DNA from: G963666535 sp963666535
GTDB taxonomy: Bacteria > Bacillota > Clostridia > Oscillospirales > Oscillospiraceae
DNA: 64,000 nucleotides
Assembly (NCBI GenBank): GCA_963666535.1
Contig: OY762913.1
Location: 2,542,001 to 2,606,000 of the forward strand
Reading direction: 5' to 3'
The position numbers and the translations under genes are program-made. Positions 25,842-37,500 of this stretch are shown here, piece by piece (position 1 is the first letter of the stretch; each line of letters begins with the position of its first letter). A model generated the notes under the pieces. It made no database searches. It was given only the letters and a program-made list of their open reading frames with translations, and had not been told where the DNA came from.

Positions 25842-25895
25842 AACAAACAAAACCGAACCCCTTTCCAATTGGAAAAAGGTTCGGTTTTGTTTGTT
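25842..25895. terminator. Strong two-way hairpin in the 25770-26088 gap
   Basis: AACAAACAAAACCGAACC and its complement form a long stem around CCTTTCCAATTGGAAAAAG, ending in T-rich sequence on both strands. It could end transcription from either side. The arm resembles the hairpin at 63374-63413 (shared CCAATTGGAAAAAGGTTCGG). The remainder of this 319-base gap shows no gene. Confidence 0.65.
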
Positions 25896-26061
25896 TTGCA
25901 AGTTAGGTGAATGATAGATTCCATTGTCTGCAGGAACTATTTGTTTTCCAAAACGAAACGAATGCCGCTAAATCCGTTTCCTCCTAACAATTGTGTCCTT
26001 GCAATCCCTTTTTGTATTTCCAGCATTTAATTGCCTCATCCAAAATTTCACTAGTGAAGTA

Positions 26062-26083
26062 TCCCGCAACAATCGCTGCGGGA
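26062..26083 (-). terminator. Short hairpin after the response regulator gene
   Basis: TCCCGCA/TGCGGGA stem with an 8-base loop lies six bases beyond the response-regulator stop on the - strand. There is no clear T-tract, so it may be a weak terminator or a stabilising 3' hairpin. Confidence 0.4.
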
Positions 26084-26088
26084 GGCTC

Positions 26089-26748
26089 TCATTGGTGTTT
26101 CAATTCTACCAGGCCGTTCTGCACCGCATAGCTGATGACCTGCGCCCGATTACTCATATGCAGCAGCTCGATAATTCTGCCCATATGGTATTTTACCGTT
26201 CGCTCTGTCAGCCCCAGCGCTTCTCCAACTTCCTTATACGTTACACCCCTTGTAACCATGTTCAGAACCTCCAGTTGGCGGTCTGTCAGACCGGTCTCCG
26301 AGCTTTTCCTGCGGGAAGCCATGGGTCCTTCATCCGTACCGCTGAATTCCCTCAGAATGCTGCCCGCGATCAGGGGAGACAACACTGCGCGCCCGGCCAT
26401 GATCTCGTTTATCGTATCAATCAACTCTTCCGCATTAATACTCTTGAGCAAATATCCGGATGCCCCGCAGCGGATTGCCTCATAAAGGTCATTGTCCTCA
26501 TCATAGGAAGTCAGCATCACAACTTTGACCTCCGGTAGTTCCGCCTTGATTGCCCGAAGAGCGCCGATGCCGCCGCACCCGGGCATCCGGATGTCCATCA
26601 GGACCAGATCGGGATGAAGGATCCCGGCCTTTTTCACAGCCTCCTCTCCGCTCACCGCGGTACCTGCCACACAAATTCCATGAATCTGAAGCAAATATTG
26701 AAGGCCCTCCAGAAAAAGCGGATGGTCGTCAGCCAGCAACAGTCTCAT
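26089..26748 (-). CDS. NarL/FixJ-type response regulator
   Basis: A 219-aa two-domain regulator. The receiver domain (1-120) has the acidic pair D7-D8, phospho-acceptor Asp52 in VLMDIRMPG, the Thr/Ser switch in VVMLTSYDED and Lys in GYLLKSINAEEL. The C-terminal LuxR-type helix-turn-helix (about 150-212) reads GLTDRQLEVLNMVTRGVTYKEVG and TERTVKYHMGRII. Its start overlaps the end of the kinase gene by 20 bases, so the two are coupled. Target genes are unknown; the neighbouring giant SLH gene upstream on the same strand is an obvious candidate, but that is inference. Confidence 0.92.
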   Translation of the reverse strand: MRLLLADDHPLFLEGLQYLLQIHGICVAGTAVSGEEAVKKAGILHPDLVLMDIRMPGCGGIGALRAIKAELPEVKVVMLTSYDEDNDLYEAIRCGASGYLLKSINAEELIDTINEIMAGRAVLSPLIAGSILREFSGTDEGPMASRRKSSETGLTDRQLEVLNMVTRGVTYKEVGEALGLTERTVKYHMGRIIELLHMSNRAQVISYAVQNGLVELKHQ

Positions 26749-28450
26749 TCCTTTTCGCTCCTTTCATTGGAATGCGGAGAGTCAGACGGCAGCCTTTTCC
26801 GGGCTTTGATGTGATCTCCAACGTTCCTCCAAGCTCTTCGGCCCGCTCACGCATGATGCCCAAGCCGAACTTTGTCCCGTCGGGTGCTGTGGTCTCCTGC
26901 ACAAACCCTTTCCCGTCATCTTCCACGGTGATTTGAAGTGTTTCCTCTGAGCGGGAAGCCGAGACGGCAACATGCCGGGCGGCCGCGTGCTTTCCAACAT
27001 TATTCAGCGCTTCGTGGACAATGTAGCGCACATTGAGCAGAAAATGCGGTTCAAGTCCTTCCAGTTGGCACTCAGAAAAATCCTGCGTTACCGGAATGCC
27101 AGTCCTCTCCTCAAAAAAACGGAGATCCTGCCGGATGATTGTAAAGAGATTCCTCTCAAAATTCGGTTCGCGAATTCCGCGGATATATACCCGGAGCTCT
27201 GTGTGAGCCTCCTGCGCGGCGGTCGCCAGCCGGTCCAGCCGGTTCGACACCGTGCTGATGCCCGCCTGCTCCAATTCATACCGGACGCCCTGCGCCTGAA
27301 GGCTGACAAAGCCAAGAATCTGACTCAAATTGTCATGCAGGTCTCTTGCGGTTCGTGCCCGTTCCTCCTCAACGGCCAGCGCCCACTGACGGTCCAAAAG
27401 CTCCTGCTGCCGCCGCTTTTTTTCGGTCACGTCCCAGATCATGATCAGCTCTCCCAAGGTTTTGCTCCCTTTGCCTGTAATCGGTGAGATTTCCGCCGCG
27501 TAGACGCGCCCGGCGTTTCCCGCGCCGATGGAAAACTCAACAGATGGCCCGTTCCGTTCGGAAAAGGCCGCGGCCAATGCGGGAATGGCGGCGCAAACTT
27601 CCCCGAAGGGCCTTGCGATGGCCTGCGGCGCGGTGCACGCAAGAAGTTGCTCGCAGGCAGGATTCATATCCAGTACATCGCCCTGCTGATCGAGGACAAG
27701 AACTCCCACTTCCATGTTTTTGACCACGGTGGCCCAGGCCAGCGAAACTAAGCCAAACAGATTCTGGCGGAAAATTCCCCATGCGGCGAAAAGCCCAGCC
27801 GGCCCGAACAGAGCCGGCGTGATGTCGTGCCGGTACGAAGGAATCAGGTGGGAAACATAAAGAAAATTTGGAAAGAGGATCAGACTCAGACCGAGAAACA
27901 GGGACAGCGTCTGCTTCCGGTAGACGGCGCTGCGGCTGAACAGTGCGCGAACCAGCAAAAACCAGGAGAAAAGATTCAGCGCGAAGGAATATGCGGCGTG
28001 GACGTAGAACAGCGGCCCGTACTGCTTCGCGACGACTGGAACCGCGCCGCTGAAGCTCAGATGAAACCCGTACCGAATCAGTCCGAAGCTGCCGTCCGTC
28101 CAGACAAGGGCAAAGATCACGGTGGGCAGAACGGCAAACCAGAGAAAACGCCTGCTTTTTACAAGTCGGTCGTGTCCCGTGAACTCGGCGCACATGGCGA
28201 AGAGCGTGACAGGAGAATAGCCGTAGGAGAGGTATTGCAGATTTGCCCAGAGCAGTTTTGTTTTCAGATCCGATCCGGACAGCTCCAGCGCGTTGAACAG
28301 AGCCCATACGGACAGAACGGCCATGCTCAGGACAAAGCTGATGGTGCCCTTCGATTTCCGCCGCCGGATCAGCGCGTAAACGCCGAGAAAGGCTGTTATG
28401 GCTGTAGAGAAAAGAAGCGGCCAGAGGAAGGGCGTATATTGATAGTTCAT
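26729..28450 (-). CDS. Membrane sensor histidine kinase (7TM + PAS + HisKA_3 + HATPase)
   Basis: A 573-aa sensor. Residues 1 to about 230 form some seven membrane spans resembling the N-terminal 7TM region of many Gram-positive kinases. A PAS-like segment follows (VLVLDQQGDVLDMNPACEQLL). The HisKA_3 dimerisation domain has His372 in ERARTARDLHDNLSQILGF. The ATPase domain shows IVHEALNNVGKHAAA, VEDDGKGF and GLGIMRERAEELGG. I choose the ATG at 28450 (AAGGATGG upstream) over an in-frame start at 28498. The signal sensed cannot be told from sequence. Confidence 0.9.
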   Translation of the reverse strand: MNYQYTPFLWPLLFSTAITAFLGVYALIRRRKSKGTISFVLSMAVLSVWALFNALELSGSDLKTKLLWANLQYLSYGYSPVTLFAMCAEFTGHDRLVKSRRFLWFAVLPTVIFALVWTDGSFGLIRYGFHLSFSGAVPVVAKQYGPLFYVHAAYSFALNLFSWFLLVRALFSRSAVYRKQTLSLFLGLSLILFPNFLYVSHLIPSYRHDITPALFGPAGLFAAWGIFRQNLFGLVSLAWATVVKNMEVGVLVLDQQGDVLDMNPACEQLLACTAPQAIARPFGEVCAAIPALAAAFSERNGPSVEFSIGAGNAGRVYAAEISPITGKGSKTLGELIMIWDVTEKKRRQQELLDRQWALAVEEERARTARDLHDNLSQILGFVSLQAQGVRYELEQAGISTVSNRLDRLATAAQEAHTELRVYIRGIREPNFERNLFTIIRQDLRFFEERTGIPVTQDFSECQLEGLEPHFLLNVRYIVHEALNNVGKHAAARHVAVSASRSEETLQITVEDDGKGFVQETTAPDGTKFGLGIMRERAEELGGTLEITSKPGKGCRLTLRIPMKGAKRNETVAG

Positions 28451-28513
28451 GGAGAGTCCATCCTTCCACACAAGGTGTATGATGCTTGATTTTACCATAA
28501 ATTGACGGAAAAT

Positions 28514-28553
28514 AACAGGCCCGTCCTTTTGATTGGAAGGACGGGCCTGTCAT
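28514..28553 (-). terminator. Strong terminator of the giant SLH gene
   Basis: AACAGGCCCGTCCTT / AAGGACGGGCCTGT form a perfect, GC-rich stem of 14 bp or more directly at the end of the SLH gene and upstream of the kinase gene. It should separate the two transcription units on the - strand. Confidence 0.8.
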
Positions 28554-31500
28554 TACCGTTGAATATCTGCGATGATACGGTTCAGCATCACCGCGATCTC
28601 CGCGCGCGTCGCGCCTGCGTCCGGATCGAAGCGGTTTCCCGGTTTTCCCCCCAGAACGCCCGCCCGATACAGGGTATTCACCGCGTTTTGCGCATAGCTG
28701 TCGATCTGATCGCGGTCAGCGAACGCTGCGTCCTGCGGGACCTGTTCCTTCAGTTGAAGCCCCGTCCGGTTCAGGAAACTTGTCAAGATCGCAGCAAGCT
28801 GCGCTCTCGTCACGGGCATGTCGCCCCCGAAGGTGCCGTCTTCTAATCCCTTGACAATGCCCGCTTCCGCGGCCCATGCGGCATATCCGGCGTAGTATTC
28901 GCCGGTCTTTACGTCCCGAAAGCTGTCCGTTCCGTATTGATCCGCATCCACGCCGGCCAGATTGCCAAGAACCGTCACCAGCATTCCTCTGGTCATGCTC
29001 TCATCCGGGTGGAATTGATTGTCGCTATAGCCATGGAACATCCCGCGGGCCACCACGAACCGGATCGAATCCTCCGCCCAGTTTCCATCCGCATCGGAGA
29101 AATTCCGCGATCCGTCCCGGACCGAGAAGGTGGAGCCGCCGGACAGCGGAACATGCAGAACCCCGTTTTCTAGGAAGGACAGGCGGTTCACTTCTTCCGT
29201 TGCGTCCTCTCTCTCCAGCACCGCGACGGTGCTGCCTGTTCCGCCGGAGACGGGAACCAGGGCCGTTAGGCCGGGAACGGCCTCCACAGCCTTTCCGTCC
29301 GCCAGGACTGAGACCACATAACCGGAGTCCGTGGTTCCGAAGGTGAACGTCACGGTGTTTGCCCCCAGTGCGCCAAGAGCAGACAGCGCGCCGCTGCCGA
29401 CGACCAGGTTCAGGGAGGCCTTGCCGAGATTCAGCTTCAGCCCAGCCGTTTGCAGCCGCGTGATGGACGTGCCGGACAGCTTGAAGTTCACTTTGCTCGC
29501 CTCGCCCGTGATCGCGGGCGTGATGCTTACCTGATCGCCGCCCTGTTGGGAAACGCTTTGAATCAGCTGCTGAAGCTCGGAGTCGGAGATGTTCAGAGTC
29601 GCTATCCCATCCACGGCTGTGGCACGGAAGGAAACCCGGTCGGACGCTCCGTCTGTGTCTGAACCAGAAGTAGGCGTGGGTGTCGGTGTCGGTGTTGGCG
29701 TGGGTGTGGGTGTCGGCGTGGGCACGGAATTATTGACCATTACCAAATAGTCCTGCGTTGTTTTCCCGTCTGCCGCCGTCACCGTGACGTCGATCTGGTT
29801 CAGACCGGAGTTCAGGGGCAGCAGAATGTTTCCCAGATCGGTCTGGCTGCCGTTTACTGTTACGGTAGCTGACGGGTCTTTCGTTGTCGCGGAGACCAGC
29901 GTCTGTTTCGCCTGGTTAACCTCGCCCTCATACTCCGTCTGCCCGCTCTCAAACTGGATGGGGACTCCAGACAGGGACAAAGCCGCAAGGTCCGGGTTGC
30001 TCTGTGCGTCATCCAACACCGCGTTGGAATAAGAAACTGCCAACGACTCGCCCTGCCGGTCAAACTGGAAGGTTTCTGTGGCCGTTCCCTCACAGCCGAG
30101 GGTAATCAGGCCGCTGTTTTCCTTGCTTTTATCGTAGCTCTGCCGGGTCTCCAGAATGTTCCCGCTGCCGTCCAGCAGGCTGACGACGAGATTGCCGGTC
30201 TGCGTGGTCACCAGCGAATTATTCCGCAGGGTGACCACGGTCTTGGTGCCGCCCGCCTCATTTGTCTGCACCGTGGAGATGGAGACGGGATCATGGTAGA
30301 GATTCAGGCGGCTGGCATACAGAATGGACTCCACATTGTTTGTATCGTCATATTCCGAAATGGTATCGGCGCCTCCACCAGTGGACTGCTCGATCCACGC
30401 CTTCATGTAAAGCCGCACGCCGGTGTCCGGGATTTCGTTTCCGCTGCCCACATACGATTGGATATCAAAGGTGAGCTGGTGCGTATATGCGCCTGCGTCC
30501 ACCATGGCAAGATCGCCGGTATCCACCGTGAAGACGTCCCCGCTCTCTTGTCCGGCAACCTGCTTTGCCAGCTGTGTGCAGTCCGCGTCGGTATACAGTC
30601 CGAGCTTCACGCTCCGGCCACTGCCAGCCAGAACGGAGCTGCTGTCGTTGTACAGCGTGACCTGCATGACCCGCTTGCCGTCGGTATCGCTGACCTGCTC
30701 CAGCTTTGAAATGCCCACGTCGGGGATATCGAGATAGAGTGTGCCGGTTTCCGTGTCGATCTCGCTGCTTTCGGAGAAATGCGCCGTCACGGTATAGTCT
30801 GGATTAGTAAGCTGATCCTCCGGGATGTCGTAATACGCCGTCAGCGTTACGTTCCCGTTCGGCAGAAGTCCGAGATAGGAAAAATTGGTTGTTTTTCCGC
30901 CGAGATTGACCTGAATGCTGTCAATCGGGTCCAATCCCGCATTGTAGAGCGAAAACTGCACGGGGACCGACATCCCGCGGATAATGGATGAAGGGTCCAC
31001 GCCGACATAGCTGATCCCCACGGTGTTATGGAAGGTCCCGAAGGCGGTGCAAAGGTTGGATTCCGTAGAATCTCCGCTGTAATCCGTGTCAAGCAGCACA
31101 ACCCGGACCTGATTGTCCTCACCGTGATAGGCGTCAAAGGAATCGATCAGGGTATCGTCGGCCATCTCGGCCAGCGTCAGCGGTGCGGAAACAAAGACCT
31201 TCCCGTCGTCCGTGCTTCGGAATTTCACTGCCCTGAGGAGATCTTGGGCCGAGGCTTCCGAAGCGCCCTCGCCCATGTCGGCGGTCTCCGTCCACAGGAT
31301 GGAGAGGTCGTCGAGGTTCTCCGCATTGCTGACAAAGCGGAAGTTACTGCCGATGTTCACCGAGTCGTTGGCGTTGACGCTGCTGATGCTTTCAATAAAG
31401 TTGTCATACAGCGTCCCGCTGCGGTCAAACGCGCACAGGCGGATATCGTCGGTGGGGACGCCGTCCGCGCTCTGCTGGCTGAACCAGCCCAGCACAAAGC

Positions 31501-34500
31501 GCTCGGTGCCGTCGCCGAAGGTGGTCGTGGTAATCTGGGGGTTTTCATCCGGATTGTTGTCGTTGGTCAGCCGCACGTTTTTGACGACGCTGTCATCCTC
31601 CGTCCCAACGACGGCGTAGACGGTCTCCAGGTTGCTTCCCGTGATGCTTTCGGCGGCATCGCCGTCATCCGCCGCGATGGTATAAGCAATGCTCGCCGTT
31701 CCGTCCGAAAGCATGGCGGCCTCCAACCCCTTGACGTTTCCGGAGGTACCGTTGTAGAGCGTCTGGGCATCGGACCATTGAGCCGTTTCTTTATCGTAAA
31801 TTCGGTACAAGATGGTGTCCGAGCCACTGAAATTCAGCGGCTGGCTGGCGTCCGAGGCGTAGACGCTTCTCCAAGCTACCAAAACGCGCTGACCGTTGGT
31901 CGCCACCACCGGCGCCAGGTCCGGGGTTGAATTGTCGCTCAGCCGCATCGTTGTCCAGTCCGTCCCATTGTAGATCGCGGTCATGATCTCGGTACTGTTG
32001 CTCATAAGCGCAATGTCCGCATCGGTCACCGCATCTCCGGCTTCCTTCTGAAGGCTGCTGCTCTGCTGAACCCAGGCGGCCGCGGCAAAGTCAGCGGTTC
32101 CCGCCGCTTTGAGCTGGGAATCCCCGCATCCGGTCGAATTGATTTCCAGGGCCTGGGGCGATGCATAACCACCGGAGGCATATTTGCTCCAGTAAACGCC
32201 GGTATCCTCCACATCCGCGCTGTCGCCGTCAGAGAGATAGAGCAGGAGCTGCCCGTCTTTCGTCAGCACGGGATCAGAATAGGGATAGGCATTCGACTGC
32301 AGCACACTGACTCCCATTGAAGAGACGCCCGCCGCCCGAAGCAGACCCTTTGCGGAAGATGCCGTCCCGCTCCAAGCGCGCGGGAACTCGTCCAGATAGT
32401 CCCGGCTTTCGATCTGCGTACTGCTGGACACGGGCACCAGCACTTCGCTGTCCGACAGCGGCAGATACGCGCTCTTCAGGCTTGTAACGCCCAAATCGAG
32501 TTCGGACTGCTTTATAATCTCCTTCCAAGCGGTTTGAATCTCGTCCCAGTCATTGTATTCTTCGCTCGCAATATTAAAGTGAATGGAGGCCAGGTCCTTT
32601 TCATATGAGACGAAGAGGAATTTTGCCACAAACTCCACGCCGGTTTTCCCGTCCACGGACAGGGTCTGTCCGGTCAATGTTTTCCGCTTGAATCGGTTCA
32701 GAAATGCATTTTGCGAATCCAAAGAAATTTGCCCGTACGCGCCGATTTTCAAGGCGGCGACGGAAAAGTCGAAGCCAAGACCACCGAACGCGCGGAGATA
32801 GGCGTACAGGCGCAGTGTCGTCAGATAGTCGTTGATGGAGTCCTCGTCGTACTCGGCCCGAATGTCGTCACCCCGCAGAACTGCCGCCTTGAAGATGACC
32901 TCTGCGGTCCCGCCTACCGTGAACTCGCCCGTCACAGGAACCCCGCCGACGGAGGTGTTGTATTCCCAGTTTTTGCTGTAGCCGCCGCCGGCATTGAATC
33001 CTCCGTTGAGCACATAAAAGCACCATTCGCCGTTCTGATACTTCAGTTCTCCCTCCATAGATCCGCCGAAGGTATAGGAGACCTTTCCGGAGGAGTTTGT
33101 TTTTTTCGATTTGTTCTTCTCATAAGTCTTCTTCTGCTTACTTAGATACTGCCCTTTCTGCATGGCGACCACGTCCATCACGGACGGGAGATGATCCTCG
33201 TCGTCCGTAATATCGTTTTGGGTATAAATTCCCGTGACGTTGTCGTTGGACATGTTCCCCAGATTGACATAGAGCAGCGCTGAAAAAACGGTGGGATCGG
33301 CGGTGGGAGACAGCGCCACGCTGAACATCCCGGCCGTATCCTCCTTGTCGATGTTCAGGTTGCACAAAAAGTTCAGACCGTACTGAATGATTTTATCGCT
33401 GACCCCGTCGGGCAGTGCGCCTGCGTCGGCAACCATGTTCTCGGGGATGCTTTGGTAAAAATCATTGATCTCCCCGCTGTCCTCCACAGTTTCCACACCG
33501 ATCATGTTCGCGATGGAAAACGGCAGGGTGACGGTCTGATACAGTGTCCCGTCCGCACCCATTTCCAGCAGCGTCATTCGCCGGCTCTCGCCGGAGTTCA
33601 GCCACCCTTCCATCGTCTGGCTGTTCATGGTAAAGGTGTTCCGGGTGGCTTTGATGGAGGAAAACGGATAGACCAGCGACTCGGACGTCTGCCCGGAGGG
33701 CGTGATCTGGTACTGGTCCTGCAGCGTCAGCTTGTGTTTGGAGTTGTCACTGTTCACGTCCTCACCCCACCACATCACGGTGGTGATCAGCTTTACCTCC
33801 GACGCGGTCTGCCCGGGGCCGATGCTGCCTGTGTCGTTCCGCACGTCGTAGACCACGCCATTTTGATACCCGTAATCAACGTCTTGCGTAACGATGAACG
33901 GTTTGTCCGTTTCCCCGTCCGAAACCGGCTCCACCCGGACGGTCTTGGTTCCGAACCGGATGGCGTCCTCCGTCCCCGTGCTGCAGTTGATGTGCAGCAG
34001 GCGCGGAAAGTATGTATCCTCCGGGAAGCGCACCTCAAAGATAAACTCCAGCTGGTCATCGGCTTGGAGAACTTCGCTGGAATCCTTGACCCAAAACTGG
34101 TCACTGTCCATCTGTACCGTAAATTTCCCATCCGCGCCAATCGTGATCGTCTGACCCTCCTTGCCGTCGGTTTCGTTCAGCTTTGCGTCGGCGCAGTACC
34201 CACCGTTTTTATATACGCCGCCCCGCAGGATCACGTTCCCGCTGAATGCGGTACCGTCTGGATTTTTGAAGTACAGCTCCGCCGTGGCCACCTTCCGGAG
34301 CTGGAAGTAGTTCACCGGATAGAGCTGGAGCTTGGTGGAGTCCTTTTCGGAAGAGACCAATCCGTTGTAGAGCGTGCCCATGTAGACGTCGCCGCCGTAG
34401 GTGGATTTCATGTTGATCTCACTTGCGATCCCGCTCTCGTCATAGAGGGCCAGCTCGCCGTCGTCGTTCGTCTCCACTGTCAGCTGCTCGCCCTTACCAT

Positions 34501-37500
34501 TGGTATAGGTCAGGGCGGTCTTGGCTTTGGGACTGATCTGGAAGAGATACAGCTTGTCCTTCAGCGTCTGCACGGTGACGTCCAGGGAGACCGATTTACC
34601 GGTGGCCGCGTGGGTGGCGGTGATCGTGGTCTGGCCGTCCTTCAGCCCGGAGAGGATAAACGTGTCCGCGGGACGGTAGGAGGTGTAATCCAGATCCTGA
34701 ATATCGCTGTAAAGGTTCACGTCCTTGTAATTGACGCTGGCCGCACTGTCATTTGACGAAGCCCATTGAATCTGGTCGCTGACCTGGCCCCAGGCGTAGT
34801 CGCCGTAATTGATGCTGATTACGTTTTTCAGGTTAATATCCCGATTCAGAGCCAGAATCTGCTCACTGGTCATTTTGCTGATCTTTCCAAGATTGCTCAT
34901 GGTCAGGCTTGACCCTGCCTCGGCTCCGTTGATCCAGAGTTTGAGCGCACTGTCGCTGTAAACGTAGAGCACGAACGAGTCATAGGACCAGGTGGAATCC
35001 GCGGAGTTTTTGGCTTTGACCGTAACGGTGTAGGCCTCCTTGAAGCCCTCGGAGACCGCAGGAATCGAGAAGTTATAGCTTCCCCCCGCATTTTCGGTGT
35101 TCGTTACCGCTGTCTCCACGCTTCCGCCGTCGGAGTTCTTGGTGATCTGGAACGCAAATTGAGCGCCATTTTGGGTATCAAAGTTCTCCAGCGTCCAGGT
35201 GATGGGCAGTTCTGCGGTGCTGTCCGTGATGAAATAATTGGCCAGCTTTCCGAGCCGGACCGTGGCCGGCTTCGAAATCATCGAAATGTACGCAGTTGCG
35301 GTCAGAGTTTGGCTCGCGTCATACGGGTTTACGGCACTGACCTCCACAAGATAGCTGCACTGGCTGCCGACGGATACGCCGGTCAACACGCCGGCCGGAA
35401 TCACACAGCTTGCCGCCCCGGTTACGGTTTGCTGATCGATCTGTTCCCCTTTCTCCGCAATGGTACTACCCTCACCGTAAACCGCCTTGTAGGTGGTCAC
35501 CGTAAAAACGGGATCCAGATTTTTCTCGGCATATTTTGTGATCAGGTTGGAGGTCCAGCGCACCTCGGCGTCCTGCCCCTCCTGAAGGATGATCCGGTTG
35601 ACCCCCTCCGGGATGTTCAGAAATGGTGAGAGGCCGACCTTGACATGAAGCGTCCGACTGTCCACTGTGACAGCCTTGCCCTCTGCCCCGCCGTTTTTCG
35701 CGGTCAGAGTAAAAGTCACGTCGCCCATTTTGCTTCCTGTCAGGCTGATCTTCCCGTCCTTGTCAATCGTGGCAATGTCCTCGTCGCTGCTTGACCATGC
35801 AAAATCATCCGCACTTTTCCATGTTGCGTCGGAATTGCTTACCGAGTAGGTGAGCTGGAGCGCCGCAGCGTCCTGCGCGAATGTTGTGCAGTCCGCCGAA
35901 AAATGATCGGTAATCGACAGGTCGCCGCTTACCAGATAGACTGCCGGGGCCACTGTGTAGGCAGCGAATTTTCCCGGCATCAGATGGAAGTTCGTTCCGT
36001 CGTCCGCATAATAAAATTCTACGGCGCGGGTCACGCTGTCGTCCGTCGTGTTCCGTGCAGGCGTGAAAGTTCCACTCAGCCCCGTGAGCGCGCCCGAATT
36101 GGCGTCCTCAACGCAGTACAGCGGGATTTTGGTCGTGCCACCGTCAATGGAGGCGCAGACGCTGGGGACAAAATATTTCCCCGTTTCATCGGACTTTCTC
36201 TCCTGTTCAATCCATTTCGTCCAGTCGTTGTTGGAGACGGGCAGCGTTACCGTCCCCGCCTGGTTCCCATGATCGTCCGTGACGACGCCTGCGGTCGCGT
36301 CGGTTGTGAAGGAGTAGTATTTGGAAAGATCCGTCATTACGTCCTTGATGGTGGTGCCGTCATCGTCGTCGTCGAATGTCTTCTGCGCATTTCCGCTCAG
36401 GTCCACCGCGCCGGTCACGTCGGTGACCTTCAGCGTGCTGCTCTGTTCCACCGACTTGACGGGATAGAGGAAGGTGGCCTGCCGCACCCCCTTGCTGCCG
36501 TTCTCCTCCGGCGTCAGGGTCACCTCGCCGTTTACCACCAACTGCACATTTTCAAGGTCCACCGGCTCGCTGTACGTCACTACGATGGGCACGGACTGGC
36601 CGTACTGGAATGTCATACCGGACGGCGTGGAGACTGATTTCACCTTGGGGGCGGCATTATCAAAGAATTCGATTTCGCATGTTCCATTCGGATCGACATT
36701 AACTTGGAGTGTATCCACATAAATATAGCCGCCGCTTGTATGGTTATCCACTGCGTGATACAGTTTCTCCGGTTGAAATACGAAGGTTGATGGATCGGTT
36801 GTCTTAGAGTGAAGCGTTGGCCAGTACTGTTGGTCGTATGTACTGTCTTGCGCATACATAAGACTTATATAATAATCAAATGCATCATCCGTATTATCGT
36901 CTTTGCCAAGAATCACATGAAAGGTTTCTTTGCTTCCCGAATGGCCCACATTGGGTGTATACGACAGCCGGCAAGCGCTGTATATGTCCTCCTCCCTCAT
37001 AAATTGTTCCACATCATCAGGGACAGTGAACGGAACGTCGTTTGTCCTGTAATAAGGGTCACCAAATTTCCATGTTCTTATATCATCCAGAGAGCCCGGA
37101 ATACAGTCCGGGAAAGTAATATTGAATTCAGCATCCAACGAAATTGAACTTTTGTAATCAATTCCCCCCCACGTATAGCTGCCCTGAATGACGACCTTTT
37201 TTTCTACCGCCAGCATGTGGTCGTTGAGGCAGATGCCCTGCGGGTCATAAAACTGGATCAGGAAGGTCTTCTGTCCCTCAAAGCGGCTGGTGTCGTTTTG
37301 AATGGTAAAGGTAATCTTCTTCTGGATTTCGTTGCTGCCCGCTTCAAAATTCAGCTCACCGTCAAAGCCGCTGGTATCCGTGAAGTTGGTGCCACTCACG
37401 GCGCTGCCGCTCACAAACCGGTAGGAAATCGTAACGCCCGAGGCAGGAACCTCTGCCAACGGATTGCCGTCGCTGTCCTTCAGTGTGACCGTCACACTTT

